Assembly: GCA_964019165.1 (NCBI GenBank)
Contig: OZ025274.1
Coordinates: forward strand, 9,234,407 to 9,298,406
Source: Mastigias papua
Lineage: Eukaryota; Cnidaria; Scyphozoa; Rhizostomeae; Mastigiidae
Length of the DNA stretch: 64,000 bases
Direction: 5' to 3'
Positions 1-12,690 of this stretch are shown one piece after another. The position numbers and the translations under genes were made by a program. The notes under the pieces were generated by a model that saw nothing but the letters and a program-made list of their open reading frames with translations, made no database searches and was not told the DNA's origin. Within the stretch, counting starts at the first letter, position 1, and every line of letters starts with the position of its first letter.

Positions 1-1
1 T

Positions 2-45
2 ATCAGTACTAACATTACAATTTAGATTGTAATGCCAGTACTGAT
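2..45. repeat. Near-perfect palindrome (hairpin)
   Basis: ATCAGTACT pairs with AGTACTGAT and CATTACAAT pairs with ATTGTAATG, separated by two-base internal loops and a four-base tip. It may be the end of a small inverted-repeat element cut by the window edge, or a stand-alone hairpin. No function can be assigned. Confidence 0.7.
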
Positions 46-138
46 CAAGATAATAAATCAAAATGTACACCACACAATAAAGAATATTTTTTAATGTCTC
101 TATGTTTTACTTATAAATTTAGTTAGTGCGGTTTTGAC

Positions 139-326
<188 letters not shown>

Positions 327-544
327 CATATGTATATGTATATATAGAGTTTACAAGAAATAAATCTAAGTTCAAGAAACATCTGAACCTAATTCAAAGT
401 CATTATCAACATCATCTTTCTAGAGGATGCCATTACTTTGAATGGGTTTTCATTCCATAAGCACACTATTTGCATTCTATTTGCTGAACTGGAAGAAATC
501 AACTCCAGGACTAGAGCAAATATTAGTCAACTAAGCTACCTGTG

Positions 545-767
545 AACTCTGACGCTACCCACGAAACTAATATTGAAGAAGTCATAGAAAGGGAGATCAA
601 CACACAGAGTGATCCAGTTGATGAAGTAACTGATCGTGAAGATACAGATATTGAACAGAGTACTCTACTACAAGTTTAGGAGATGAAGCAGATGATATTG
701 GAAAAATGGGAAGAAGTCAAAGAGAAACAGATAAGAAAGATAGAAGCTGACTATGTAACATATATTT
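545..767 (+). pseudogene. Acidic reading-frame fragment, possibly retroelement N-terminal region
   Basis: One plus-strand frame reads as an acidic stretch (EEVIEREINTQSD, DREDTDIEQST), then a stop, then a charged helix (EMKQMILEKWEEVKEK). The composition resembles the acidic-then-helical linker ahead of the RT domain in the RLE retroelements at 41-64 kb. Similarity is weak and by eye only. It may be unrelated intron sequence. Confidence 0.2.
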
Positions 768-798
768 AAAGAGAGAAACAAAAGGATTTATTAAACTT

Positions 799-1395
799 TC
801 AAATAAACCAGTGCATTGTCTTCTTTTCCCATACTTCTTTTATCGTTTCCATTATTCTTTTCTTTGCGTACTCTTTTGCTTGTTTGGCACTTTTTACAAC
901 AGACAAGTTTTCCTCTGTTTCAGCATCTTCCACTTGAATTCCTCCTTTGTACCTTTCAGCTTCCTTCTCTATTGAATACAATATTCTATACCTCTCATGT
1001 TGGTAAACTTGTTTCAATAACTTCTCATTTGTCTCAATTAGATATTTTTCAAGACCAATGGTCGATGCCTTGTATGTGTACCCTATCTGAATTAAACCAT
1101 GCCCTCCTTCTTTTCTACTGATGTATATTCTGTCAGCATCTGGCACTGGGATGGTGTATCTTGTACATAATTAGAGGCATTCTTGTTTTCCTACGCAGTT
1201 GCCTTATTTCTTGTAATTACCAATTGATGATGCGAAAACTGCAAGTGAGGACTGGTACCGCTAGCGAGCTTATTGCAGTTATTTTGTTACCAGCACTCCG
1301 CTCACTTCTTAGGGCCAGTTTAACTCTCTGGTAATACTCTTTTTGGACTTTCTCCTTCATTTTAGAATGTTGAATTAAGTCTCCTTCGTTTATTC
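799..1395 (-). pseudogene. Fragment of RLE-type non-LTR retrotransposon (RT thumb and downstream linker)
   Basis: Minus-strand reading gives KMKEKVQKEYYQRV and, with frame breaks, NKITAISSLAVPVLT, then PDADRIYISRKEGGHGLIQ and YKASTIGLEKYL. This matches in order the thumb and connector of the element at 41448-45680, which reads ADVDRLYIRRSDGGKGLLQ and YKTTTIALQTYL. The fragment ends before the zinc finger and endonuclease, so it is a truncated internal piece lying in a THOC5 intron. The 115-codon open frame covers only 799-1146; upstream similarity is broken by stops and frameshifts. Confidence 0.75.
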
Positions 1396-3092
1396 CTTAC
1401 TAGTACAATTATCCAAGCTTCACTGCTTTAATTTTCAAGACTTGATAAGACAAACGAGCAAACCATGACTCTAAAAGCAGTTTCAGAAGTGGATGCTATA
1501 CTATGCCACAAGTGGCCGATATTTTGTCTAAACTCATGATAAATTATTCAACAAGATATGTCTACATTTGCTTGTTGCCATCCTTGTCAACATACAACAT
1601 CAACATCATACTTAAGGGCTCTCATGAAAATGCTCTGAAAACCCTTTTTAGCCTAAACACAGGCCTCTTGGGACTGATCTGGGAATACTATAGCAACGCT
1701 TATGAGCTCTATATACAGTTGCATGCTTTTATATGTTAACTGATACCATTTCTCGAAGGGGAAAGCACCTATAAGGGCATACCTAGTTCTGCATTTGTGG
1801 GAGTGCGACAAATATATGCAAAGGTTCTCACTTTCAACAATTTTGCATATTTAAGCAGACAATATTTTCTGAAATCAACCCCCTGATAATTGCGTATACT
1901 GTAATCACACTCCAAAGAGGACTGCATATTTAAATCAGCTAAAGGTGGGACTTAGCAAACTCCATTTAAATAAAATGAAATATAACCTTAAACATACAAT
2001 CAATCTAATGTGAAAAGTAAATGATGCCATACAAGAAAAGGCACACATGTTCCTACTCCGCGATTCCTTCCTTGAACATATGCAGAGTCAGTTCACTGGT
2101 GTCAATGATGTACTTGAAGCTTATAAATATTCTGAGGCTTTAGAAATCAATATGTTGCAACTTCCGTGCGGAAGAAAACATCTGCCCACCAAAGATGACA
2201 AGGTAATATCATATTTAGCTATTACAAACATTTATGAAACAAGCCTCTGGTTGTAGAGTACTGCATTCCGTAAATAATGCGCACATTTCCCTTCTATATA
2301 TGTTGTCTTAGGTAGTCATTTCCGTTCTATTCTTGTTTCTTCTTTTTATCAGTACCAATACTACATTCATGTGATTTTTTAGGGAAACTTGCAACTAAAT
2401 AATATTTATGATTTTATCACTCGTTTATTTTACAAGGAAGAGAGCAATTTAACATCTCTTTTAAAACCTTTCATATAAATCATCACTGGCAAATATTTGG
2501 TGGGAAAGTACCTTAACTTGTAGCTTATGTGTCATTTCATCTGTCATATTTATGTTTTGACCTATGGGTAGACATGATACTTTGCTGCTAAGGCATCGTT
2601 TAGGATGTAAGGTAGTACTAAGTGTCTGAATAATATATTCGTAATTATACATAGCAAATCTTTAATGTGATAGAAATCATACCAGTTAAACTAGCTGGGA
2701 AATCAAGTGCTCCAGCTGAAGAACTGATATATATCACTGTATGAAGAACTATGGCACAAACACTATTTTATATAAAGTGCATGCTTAAGAAGCAGTTGTT
2801 GTGCGACCTATTTTAGAGGCTCAGTATGGTTATCGAATTAGTAGCTCCTCGAGAGTCACTAATTTGATGTACTGTTATGTAGCAAGCAAATGATACGAGT
2901 GGAGAATTGATTAGTTAATTTAGCAAACCATGGAACAAATGCCAACAGACTCGGTCAGGCCAAGGAGGCTCTGAGCACTGCATAAAGCAACAGGTGAAGC
3001 TAACAGTCATGTACTGACCTCTGCTACATGATAATATTATTAAAAGTAAAATGTGCGATATTCTCATAGATACCAGTATTTGTCCAACATAC
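1396..3092. other. Probable THOC5 intron sequence downstream of the 3093-3168 exon
   Basis: No gene is recognised. A plus-strand open stretch at about 2036-2202 is bounded by AG and GTAATA and could pass for an exon, but its translation matches nothing I know. The next THOC5 exon, expected on the minus strand, was not found here and probably lies beyond the left edge. Confidence 0.5.
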
Positions 3093-3168
3093 CGGTCTTG
3101 ATACTTCAGGCAATGCCTCTTCATAAAAGGTTTGCACTTCAACCAAGTCAATTTCTTCATCTTTTGAC
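3093..3168 (-). CDS. THOC5: THOC5 exon (THO complex subunit 5), partial gene
   Basis: A 76-bp minus-strand exon lies between acceptor CCACTTAG and donor GTATGT. It encodes SKDEEIDLVEVQTFYEEALP followed by EVSRP, which matches the vertebrate THOC5 segment beginning SKHEEIDLVSLEEFYKEAP (compared from memory). THOC5 is a subunit of the nuclear THO/TREX complex that couples transcription to mRNA export. The exon starts with the third base of a codon whose first two bases end the exon at 16812-16909, so the phase matches exactly, and it ends in phase 0. Later exons are not in the window. It is only 25 codons, but sequence, order, strand, splice sites and phase all agree. Confidence 0.85.
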
Positions 3169-4670
3169 CTAAGTGGAATTAATGAACAAGCAAAAACCAA
3201 TGTAAAAGACAGTTTCTCCATAAAAAACAGCAAACTTACAATTCTAAGCAGCAGATAATGGTGAGGCCAATCTCCAAATAAAATGAGGAAAGAGATTTAA
3301 TATTTTACGAACTAACTTGTAATGAATATGATGGATAGAAGTTTTTTAGTTTGGGTGCTTGAAATCAAGATCACTACTACTGTCTTAGGGTGAACAATGC
3401 AGTTCAATATATTATTATGTTATATAAAGGATATATAAGTACATGATACTACTATGGACATTTTACTGAATTTGACCACTATGTGCACGACAGCAAGAGA
3501 AACCTACCACATGAAGAGACAGAGCCATAAACCACGAATTACTTGCTGCTGATCATACAATAGCAATCAGCTTTACTAAGACTCACTCAAATAGCTTACC
3601 AGGTAATGATAAAACTTACAGACAATCTTGGGTAAGCAATCTGGTATGGAACTTTATTTAAAAGTGGAGTGTCAAAGGAACTATTTTGAGGTAGGTGTGG
3701 AATGGTGAGTAAAGAGAGCCAGGGTATCTCTCTCAAATGCTCAAATGTGTCCCTTTAGGCAGAACTCAATTGTGCATACTCTTTCTAGGGAATGGATGTC
3801 AAGTTAAAAGGTAAGCACAATATCTCAGAGTAGCCATGTCTCGACCGCACTGCAACAGGCGTTGCCAAGTAGGCTCTTTTACGTAACAAATTACGATTAT
3901 CGAGCTGTATTGATACCTTCTGGATTCGAAAAATCTGTTCCGCTTCTTTCTGGTTCCCTTTAAAATCTACCATTGACTATCTGTCTACTGCTCGAAATAA
4001 GAGCCTGGGCATTACAAATTGACTTTCCTGACACAACTTATACAAAAATAATGCACTATTAGTCTAACAGAATTAATTAGTATTTGTATGCAATTAGTGT
4101 TTTAGCGACCCAGTTTCAGACATATAGGAACTAGTACCTTGATAAAGAGAGACTTCTAAGGGTAATAATATCTGATTTCAAGGTGTAGGCCAAGTGACAG
4201 TGCTATACGAGAAGGTATCATTGAATAAAACAACATATTTATGAGTTTCCATTGACTTTGCATAAAATTACTGCAATCAATCACGATATTACCTTGACTA
4301 CACAACGGCAACAAAATGGAAAGGTTACTACAATGCAGGAACACAATAAAGCAAACATTGAAAACCATATCTGTAGAAGTTGTGAAGCTCTGTAATTTTA
4401 TGTTGTTGTCAAGCAATTTGTAATACATCTTAATCAATGGAACTGATATGTAACATTGGGATGGGAAAGTCAAACAGAAACAGTGAACTAGTGCCCTGTT
4501 GTAGCTGAACTGTGTCAGCAAATGTGTGGCATTGGGCTACACCAAATGGAGATTGGCGCAGCCATAAAAACATTTGGTGCTGGAACCAATTTGACTTTGA
4601 TGTAAAATCTAGTATCAAAGACATCAGAGATTCAGGATACATTTGGAGGATCGCACATATAACCTACACC
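3169..4670. other. THOC5 intron, part 1
   Basis: No convincing gene. Minus-strand open frames at 3785-3973 and 4156-4521 lack recognisable motifs. The stretch just left of 4671 may be the decayed downstream part of the protein remnant at 4671-5250. Confidence 0.5.
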
Positions 4671-5250
4671 CTAAGGGCCACATCCCATGATTCCAAATCT
4701 GTGTACTAACATGTATTCATCATACTGCGATTGATCCAATTCCTCACCTTTTCGAACAGAAGATACCGCATCTTCTCCTAAGAAATCCCTGTTGTCTGAA
4801 CGAAGCAAATCATTGCTGTCTTCATAAAATGGATTGCCCATATCAGTTATTGTTGCATTTTCAGATTTTTCAACAAAATCTTTCTGAATTCCTGTTGACT
4901 GATTATGGTGACGCATATCTCTCTGATGACTAATAGTGCGTGATGATGCATCAAGTTGTGCAACGATACAAGCAATTTCTGGACCACTCACCATTCATTA
5001 TGTCAAACCATCTGCATTCAAGAGCAAGCCTACTGCTCCACTATCCCCTTTGACATTTGCATTGTTTTGTTCATGAGCTTGGCTAATGGCTACTGCAGGA
5101 AATCATGGTTAATCTTGTTTACTGTAAAATGACCAGACTAAAGTGCAGCTGTAATATATGAATTAGTAACTTGTAAAGCTGCCGTATCTCTAGCATGAAC
5201 TGGCATCCACTTCGCATAGTTTTGATGATCCAGGCCGAAAAACCAAAATG
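4671..5250 (-). pseudogene. Remnant of a multi-copy invertebrate protein family (NYAKWMPVH / MGNPF type)
   Basis: On the minus strand the blocks FGLDHQNYAKWMPVHARD, SGHFTVNK, MVSGPEIACIV, DMGNPFYEDSNDLL and QSQYDEYML occur in that order, with stops and frame changes between the first three. From memory this order is typical of a large uncharacterised family that is often transposon-linked in cnidarian and other marine invertebrate genomes. No catalytic residues are known to me and I assign no function. The last 107 codons (4671-4994) are still open, which could mislead a gene caller. It is interpreted as a dead copy in the THOC5 intron. Confidence 0.55.
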
Positions 5251-6485
5251 TCAGCTTTATTATGCATTTGAGGCAAAGCTGAAAATTATTACTTCCGAGT
5301 GATCTTAACAACAGAAAAGGACAAGCACTTACAATTGACATGCTACATGCCAAAAATGCAACTGTGGGCTTTCTCTTTTCCTTCTGTCTTTCCATGTCTC
5401 CATGCTTTCATAGACTTGTGGAATTTTCTTTTATACATCTCCTAGCCTTCATGGAGGAGAAGTGTGAGTGCACTTGCAGTAATTCATGTGCTTGCTGTAT
5501 GCGTGCAACAGGACATGGGAAACTTTGATCAAAGAATCTGTAACACAAGTGGAAAACATGTTTCCTTGTACAAGAGCCTCTATGCAACCACTATTCTCTA
5601 GCCAATTTCCATGGACTTACCAGGCTGCCAATTCAATATGCAAGCCAACTATCACTATGACAAACCTTTGCTCGTCAAATTTTTTGTGCCATTGCCACTG
5701 AACTGATTTAGCAAGGCCAAACAGTGGCTGACTAGGTAATAACTGGCGCTTGATCTGGATTCAAATGCTGAATAGCCACTTCTGCCACACTCATAGTGTC
5801 TTATTGTAGCAAATCATATACTATCAGGATAGAGGACCTTCCTTTCCCTTCGTCAACCTATCACTACAAAATCAAAACATTCAGTTAAACCAAAGGGAAA
5901 AACCCTTAGAACTTTGTGTCATGTCAACATCAATAAAAGATCTAGTTATGACGTCATTAGTGATGGCAAAAAATCTTCAGCAACTCAAAAATCAGTCAAA
6001 TTTGTATTTTCTTCTTAGTTTAGCTAGAAATATTGCAGATTGGTTAATTTCTGGCAAAATAGCAACCGCAGTGAATGAGAAATGGAGGTAAACCGCAAAG
6101 CACATGAACCCCTCTTGAAGGAACCCCCCTGTTTTTCAGATCCCGATTTTCGGAACTAGGGTGAATCTTTTGAAGTGGCTCCACTTCTTATATTAAAAAG
6201 CATACTCTGAACTACAATTTGCCAAGTTTCTAGCTTTTATGACATTTTGCAAGATTTCTAAGAATATACCCATAAACATCCACCCTACTATAAAGAGCTG
6301 AGGAAAGGGGGCAAAGAGGGATGAGGCTATAAGCTTCACAGTTGCTCAAATGAGAAACAGTGTGTATCTGGTAACAAAAAAGCAGCATTAGCAATGAAAA
6401 CAGCAACTGGAATAACAAGATTCCAAGAGCAAACAAGCTTTGGAGCATGAAAGCATATGCAGAATTTCTTGAAATCCTTCACTAC
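5251..6485. other. THOC5 intron, part 2
   Basis: No recognisable gene. Short overlapping open frames at 5138-5701 and 6230-6448 carry no motif I know. The 5' extension of the remnant at 4671-5250 may reach into 5251-5395. Confidence 0.5.
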
Positions 6486-7345
6486 TTCATTTAAGCTTCG
6501 TTTCAGGATCACTAGCTATGTCCAATGTTGTGCAGATGTTGTGTGACACTACACATGCAAGAGTCACTATTCTCACTGAATTCGGAGAGCATTCATATTT
6601 TCTATGAAGGATAAGCCACCTTCAACTGGCCATAAACAGCATCAGATGTTATGCCTGTCCTATGGAATCTGTAGTTAAAATATATTTGCTTTACAGTCAA
6701 CACTGCTGTAATGCTTCATAAGCAAAGACTTCACTTGAAAGGCTTAATCAATTAGTGAACAAGAAGAGGCACAAGGATGCCATCAACTAATCTTCCAATC
6801 TTATGGATCTCTTTTGTTTACCTCAAGTTGTTGTCAGCATTCAGCGGAATGGACAATGATTGAATCATGCAACATTGCCATCCAGACAATGTAACAGAAA
6901 TCTTGACAGTTGTGATATTCCTTGGAAGCCCTCAGCCCACCTGAGGGTTATGTTCTAGGGATATGACATGCATCAAGGGCAGACCAGCAACAAGGAAACT
7001 GCTCGAGTTCTTGCATTACATAGCCTCTTTGATAAAATTCATCTTTATTCTCTGGCATGTGCTTGTCCACCTCCGAATCCCAAAACGTATCAAGCATAGG
7101 ATGAGAAATTTCTGAAAGTATAAAATATATTGTAGATGTTCCTAGTCCTGTCATTTCAGCAAAGGTATAAAGACGAGTGCTTGTCGAGAAGAAATCGGTA
7201 TTTCATAAACAGTGTGGGCCACAATTATATTTATCATATGTGCAACAACGTAACGAAATGTTCCCTTTGCTATTTTGACAGCTTTCTTGCACCCTGAATC
7301 ATCATAGACATTCCACATAGACTCAATTACCAACTGTATCACTGC
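6486..7345 (-). pseudogene. PIF/Harbinger (HARBI1-like) transposase remnant
   Basis: Read on the minus strand: GTFRYVVAHMIN with PISSRQALVF (the N-terminal helical region of HARBI1-like proteins), then GLGTSTIYFILSEI (the helix-turn-helix that follows), then FPCCWSALDACHIP, which carries the first catalytic Asp of the DDE_Tnp_4 nuclease (family form ALDGxHIP). Farther on come SKEYHNCQDFCYIVWMAM (family EYYNYKGFxSIVLMAL) and a broken stretch ending in a CCVLHN-like region. Stops and frameshifts are frequent after the first Asp, so the transposase is dead. A domesticated spliced HARBI1 gene is unlikely because the lesions fall inside the nuclease core. Confidence 0.75.
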
Positions 7346-7883
7346 AATCTACAACAAGATCTATTCAAGTGGTCTCTATTCTCCTTTCCATTAAGAATAA
7401 AAAGGAGGACAAGTAAGCAGACTTTCAGTAACGATTTGAATTTTGCAAATACTACATTCAAAATGGCTTTAAGGGCAGATCTCCTCTTCATGCTTCTCTA
7501 GATTTTTCTTAGAAAATAATTTGACTCTTCTCGTCTTTCAACTGATGTGACTCGTTGAAATGCTTATTGCAGAACCCACCTAAAATTCAGTTTTAAAATT
7601 AGGTGCCTGACGTAAGTGGTCTCGGCATGAAGTCGCAGCCAACAAAGTCACATGAAACATACGCCTTCAAAATCAAATACGGAATTAATCACCCTCGAGT
7701 CAAATATAGACAAATACACCATATTGAACAAGGATGTACTGCTGACAAATGATAAAGCTCCTTATGTCATTGTGTCCATAGGTGCCTGCTGAAACATACA
7801 GAGAATGAACTTCTAGAGAATGAAATTCTGTTCCTAACAAAGCAAATTATAATTATCTGCATAAGACTATCGTACTTTATATA
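7346..7883. other. THOC5 intron, part 3
   Basis: No gene or clear repeat. It lies between the Harbinger remnant and the pogo-like element and may contain the decayed 5' end of the Harbinger copy. Confidence 0.4.
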
Positions 7884-9301
7884 GGGTAGACCAGGGTAAT
7901 GTGGGACACTGGGAATTAGGGACAGCCTGGGGTAATTTGGGACACTACCTCAAACCTTCAAATTCTTGTTGTGTGTGATAAAGTAACTCTGTAGCTTCAC
8001 TTTCACTCTGGTTGGTATAATGAATTATTTCCGAAGTTTGTTGTATAACAAAATAGAAATATTGGAAGGAGAGATTTTGGGCCTAAGATTTTGTTCTCAT
8101 CACACCATGGAAGTCTGGGTTAGAACATAAGAAAACAAACAAAAATAAATAAAGACAAAGAAAACAGACAAAAAATGGGAAGAGCCAAACAAATAAAGCA
8201 AGAAAAGCATTGATACTTGAAGAGAACATATGCTATATTTGAAAGGAGGAGGAACCACCTTACAAATCTGATGAAGAAAGTGATATTGACTGGGAATACA
8301 TGCCGGATGATGGTACTATGATGAATGTATAGAGAACTGTGATGATCCATGCCTATTCTATTAAAAGTTCTTTTTCACTATTCTGAGAACTCTTCATATT
8401 TTGCTCAAACTATTCTTACCATAAATCCTCCAATAAGTCACCAACTCCGAGTAAGCCCCCTCAAATAAGCCATCACCTAAAAAATCATTTTTGCAAATAA
8501 GCCCCCCCCCTCGAATAAGCCTCCATGGGAGCTTATTCGAGGGAAGCCTACTTGTGGAATAATATCATAGTTCAAGAAGCCCTCACAGGACAAAAGCTGT
8601 ACAGTACTACTTCCTTTGAATGGAGAAACGCGGCTTTCATGATAATAGAAGCATTATAATGCTAGCTAAATCTTCACACAACACTTTGTAACTCTTTTAA
8701 CGATATCAACTTCTGTACGTAGAAGCTCAAAATTTAGTTGATTGAGAAAATTATGTCGTTTTATATGTCAACCTTTGAGGAAACTGCCAGACTTTTAAAT
8801 AAGCCCCCCTTTGAATAAGCCCCCCCTCGAATAAGCCCCCACCCAAAAATTCATTTTTGCAAATAAGCCCCCGGGGTTTATTCGAGGATTTACAGTATAT
8901 TCACAGTTGCAATCTGATATATGTACAAAAGTATTTATTATGTTAAGACGTTAAGCACTTAGCTTATTGCATGCACAATTAGTAAATTAGTAATGAATAA
9001 AAATGAGTGAAATTGAGTCAGATACATATCTGATGGTCTTCCTTCAGCTTAACTGTTATTAAATATCAATTTTAAATTATAGGTAGAAGTGTCCCAAATT
9101 ACCCCAGGTCTGGGTAGTCTGGGACAGCATCTTCTGAATGGCATTTTCTTGCAAACAATGGCATCTACTACAATCCTTTTCGGATTTTAAAACAAGGCAT
9201 TTCAAATGTATAAAAAATGTAAATTTAAGGTTCTAACCTATAGAGGCCAGCATTGTTGTTTAAGAAAGCAGGAAACTGTCCCAAATTACCCCGAATTACC
9301 C
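7884..9301. mobile_element. Pogo/mariner-like DNA transposon derivative with TA duplications
   Basis: The left end reads GGGTAGACCAGGGTAATGTG and the reverse complement of the right end reads GGGTAATTCGGGGTAATTTG. Both continue with GGACA, and each is flanked by TA (7882-7883 and 9302-9303). GGGGTAATTTGGGACA is repeated inside each terminus (7932 and, inverted, 9090). A plus-strand stretch at about 8165-8330 reads KARKALILEENICYI, one stop, then DEESDIDWEYMPDD. This resembles the Cys-rich tail of pogo-type transposases, but that is an inference. The interior is interrupted by a second inverted-repeat element at 8419-8895. Confidence 0.75.
8419..8895. mobile_element. MITE nested inside the 7884-9301 element
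   Basis: The ends are inverted: CCATAAATCCTCCAATAAG on the left and CTGTAAATCCTCGAATAAA as the reverse complement of the right, with TA on each side. Subterminal CGAATAAGCCCCC units recur in both orientations, and ATTTTTGCAAATAAGCCCC is present near both ends. About 477 bp, no coding capacity. It must be younger than the element it interrupts. Confidence 0.75.
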
Positions 9302-11795
9302 TATTTTTGTAGAAATACAGAGTGAGCATCACCTAAACTTTTCAGCTACTTAAGGTAGTATTTAGGGACATAATCAACATTGCCAATTGAACTGTTCAAG
9401 TATGCAAACGATGTCCAGTTTTTGAGAGTGGGTATGGCAGATTATATTGTATTTTCAGATTATTTAAATGATAGTTTACCATCACTATATTATGCTTGCT
9501 CAGCAGTGATGGTAGATATCTCGCTGCACGGCTCTACTGTTATAACTACTATTGCACCCAATAATCGCCACAAGATCAATCTTTACATTAAATAAGTAAT
9601 TAAATAAATTACTTTACATTAATCTTTACATTTAAATATTACACTCGGATACCGCTCTATCGTTTATCATGTTTCAGTCACACTTTGCTTGGGTGTTGGC
9701 TTTAAATTTCATATGCAGTAGTCGTGGAGAGGACATTCAGCCGTTAGTCCGCAAAAGCTGGCATTGTAAAGGACTTGAGGACAACATCCTGGATCAAATC
9801 AATCCAGTAATGTACCTCGACAAAATGACTTACTGCAAGCCAAGGAATATAAAATAGCCAAATGTAGCTGTGAAGAAGGTTGTAAAGGAGTAAAGGAATT
9901 CAAAATGCTTAAATGATGATATAGAATTATTGAACACATAGCCAACAATCGACCTCCAGAAGTTGAAAATTCAAACCTGGACAGAAGATGTACTCTGGAA
10001 ATGTCACCCGGCTTGCTAGAAGATCCTCTATTAAAATCTAGATCAATGTCAAAAAAGTCCAACAACCAATGAAAAATTGGATATGACTACTAAAAGTTGA
10101 AATTCATAAATACAATGTTTCACCCAGATTCTATTGATTGAATACCAAAATATGTGAGCAATATGATTTATGCTTATCTTAAGACACTTATGGACCAATC
10201 CATTCCATTAACAAATCCAACAACTTTCAAAGATCAAACAAAGAAATCTCTCAAAAAGCAGCTAAGGCAATTCAAACTACACAGTGCTCCATTACCTGAC
10301 ATCATACATGCTTCACATTTGATTCAATAGAACATTCTATCCAGTAAATGTATTTTAACGCCAAGGCAAGCCACCTTCAGGAGCATTTGTCCTAAGGTGT
10401 CAACTAAGGTCAGTTAGCAATTCAATGTGTGTTGTAGTCGTGTGAAGAAGAGTCACACAAGTTGGAAAATTTCGACATTTTAGAAGGAGCTTATGGGCTT
10501 TGTGGCTACCACAGTTAGCCTGAAGTATCATCTGGCTTTGCCATATGGTGTTTACTAGATTGTGTGATAGAATGTTGCTCTTGTATCAGTAAGACTTTAG
10601 GCCGATATACTCGGTTCTACGAGCAGTTCTCAAGAGTGGCCATAGCAGTATGTGATTAGACTTCAGTCTAAAAGTTCTCTGCTAATATGTATCACCCACA
10701 GGCAATCACAGCTTAGTTCCTGTTTGTCGCCATACTTGGCGTGCAATTTGCAGGCCATTGACTAAAGAAAACGTTTTCTTTGGTTGGTATCGTCAATGCA
10801 CTGCCAGATCAAGCCTAGATTTGAATTCCTGCCTGGTGCACCCTTCCCTTCAATGATCCACTATCACCACAGACAAGGCAGCAGAGAAACAAGGTTACAG
10901 GACGAAGACGAGACATGCACTCGATTTGTAGAGTTCGTTCCACCATGTTGTCTGGTACATAGGAAGAAGGGTTGAAGTACGACAGCCACATAGATTGGTT
11001 TGATGCACAGGTGAAGTCTTTCTCAGCTCTACAGTTACTGGGTGTCTTATCAGCCAGTCTCATTCACTCTAATTGTCGCACATTCACGAGCAGTTCCCGA
11101 AGTTTCAACTCATTCCAGGTAATGTTCTTATTATTTCCTCAAATTTCAAGGGCCCGGTCAATGATGAACGAAAAGGGAAACCGTTATATATGTAAAGTAT
11201 GGTTTGTTTTGTACAAGGAATGCATAGAGTTTAATTTCGCGGGTATTCATAGAGTTCCGCATAACAGCCTAATTGTGGCCATAGAACATGCAACAGGTCA
11301 AAGTCCTTAGTTTTAGTCTGAAGTCATGCAGCTATTATATATGAACTGTCGCTATTCCTCAGTACTTTCAAATACTCGGGCACAGAGACTCTTGATAGAA
11401 GATACTCCGGTGGCCTTTTAAATGTCACGAATGAGAAATCGCTGTATAACAGTGATCCCTAGAAGCCAACCCCTCAGATCTAACGTAATGTCGGTGCAAA
11501 TAGTTCTTCCCCTTTGCAGGTCTGGCAGACGACTTCTTGACAACCGGGTAAATATGCTATGGGCAGATAACGCCATGCCCCAGTGAGAGATTGTCTGAGA
11601 AACTGCGGATTTGCTACTTGCTTACGAGGCCAACTCTGTTGCCATTTCTCTACACAGTTATGCTAGTTCTAACTTTGGACCTTGGAACAGTTAATCTTTG
11701 CCATTACAATCTCAAGCCTGGGTTCTGTAATTGCCATGCCTTTAGTTCCGATGGCAAAAATTTACATCTTCTAGGGACATAGCAGTTGGACTGAG
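9302..11795. other. THOC5 intron, part 4
   Basis: No recognisable protein motif, RNA gene or clear repeat across about 2.5 kb. Open frames such as 10972-11310 (plus) and 9799-10065 (minus) have no family features I can name. Confidence 0.45.
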
Positions 11796-11813
11796 CCCCC
11801 CCCCCCCCCCCCC
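11796..11813. repeat. Poly-C tract (18 bases)
   Basis: Eighteen consecutive C residues directly upstream of the CR1/L2-like 3' end. The length is likely to vary between reads or alleles. Confidence 0.95.
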
Positions 11814-12056
11814 GAAGCTCTGGAACAAACTGCCGGCAGAAGATTAACGACCTCAGAGCCTCAGTACCTCCAACCCAGATTAAAACGCATTTGTTTGATA
11901 CAATGTTGTCTATGACTGTCATTCTTCAGAGGTTCTCTTGCTGTCATTGAATGTTTTTAATGCTGATTGGTTCACCGCGTAGAAAATATGGATATGGATC
12001 TAGCGCTCTAGACGTTCATTACTACTATTGTTTGCTATTTCGCTTTGTAGAATGGT
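11814..12056 (+). mobile_element. 3' end of a CR1/L2-like (APE-class) non-LTR retrotransposon
   Basis: The plus strand encodes LWNKLPAED and, one frame over, LSTS and IKTHLFDT. This reproduces the conserved C-terminus LWNxLPxxIRxxxSxxxFKxxLKTHLF of CR1/L2/jockey-type reverse transcriptases. It is followed by TATGGATATGGATCTAGCGC and a degenerate ATTACTACTATTG tail, like the GCGCTATATAAA-plus-ATT repeats at the 3' ends of such elements. No RT domain remains upstream. Its class differs from the RLE elements farther right. Confidence 0.55.
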
Positions 12057-12690
12057 TCTGTTTTTAGTAAAACCATTCCCATGCCTATAATGAAGGCATC
12101 CCCTATTCATGGCGCCACACAAGCGGCTCAGATGCATAGGTCACGTAAAACACGAATGGTCCTGCTTTATAGTAGGGAATACTTAAAGCGCACATAGGAC
12201 AGAACACAGCTACCCGGTCTATCCCTTGAATACATTACATTTCATTGTTATCCTAATTTGCAGCTCCTTGTCATAGCACGTTTGCCACTGGAAGCCATTT
12301 TGAACTCAACCATCACCACACTCAACACCTTCATTTAAGGCTAGGTCCTTATCTTGAAGGCATTGCAGAAGTTCAATCAATACAGACAGTTTTTTCTCCG
12401 GAATTCGTTACAATAACATCCAACATGGCTCTCAGGAAGTTCAATATAAACCTGGTCTAACTGCAGCTGTGGGAATATATCTGAGCTTGTTCATTTTCTA
12501 GTGAAGAAAGACAGCCTTTGAGTTTATCCCTCAAGCCTCTGGTACTGCGCGTTCCTCTTCAGGTTTCACCGTGAGTGATTCTTAAACATTTATTAATGGG
12601 CTCGATGGATACTTTCTCCTTTAATTTCTTTTCTGACATTTATTTCCGCCCAGGATGTGGTTTATTTGCCGACTAGGACCAGCTATCATA
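12057..12690. other. THOC5 intron, part 5
   Basis: No gene recognised. A fragment like GAATGGTTCTGTTTTTAG / TAAAACCATTCCCATG near 12050-12090 forms a short inverted repeat of unknown meaning. Confidence 0.4.

Noticed and set aside
2036..2202. Plus-strand exon candidate bounded by AG and GTAATA
   Set aside because: No recognisable homology, opposite strand to THOC5, and the length is compatible with chance; kept only as a remark.
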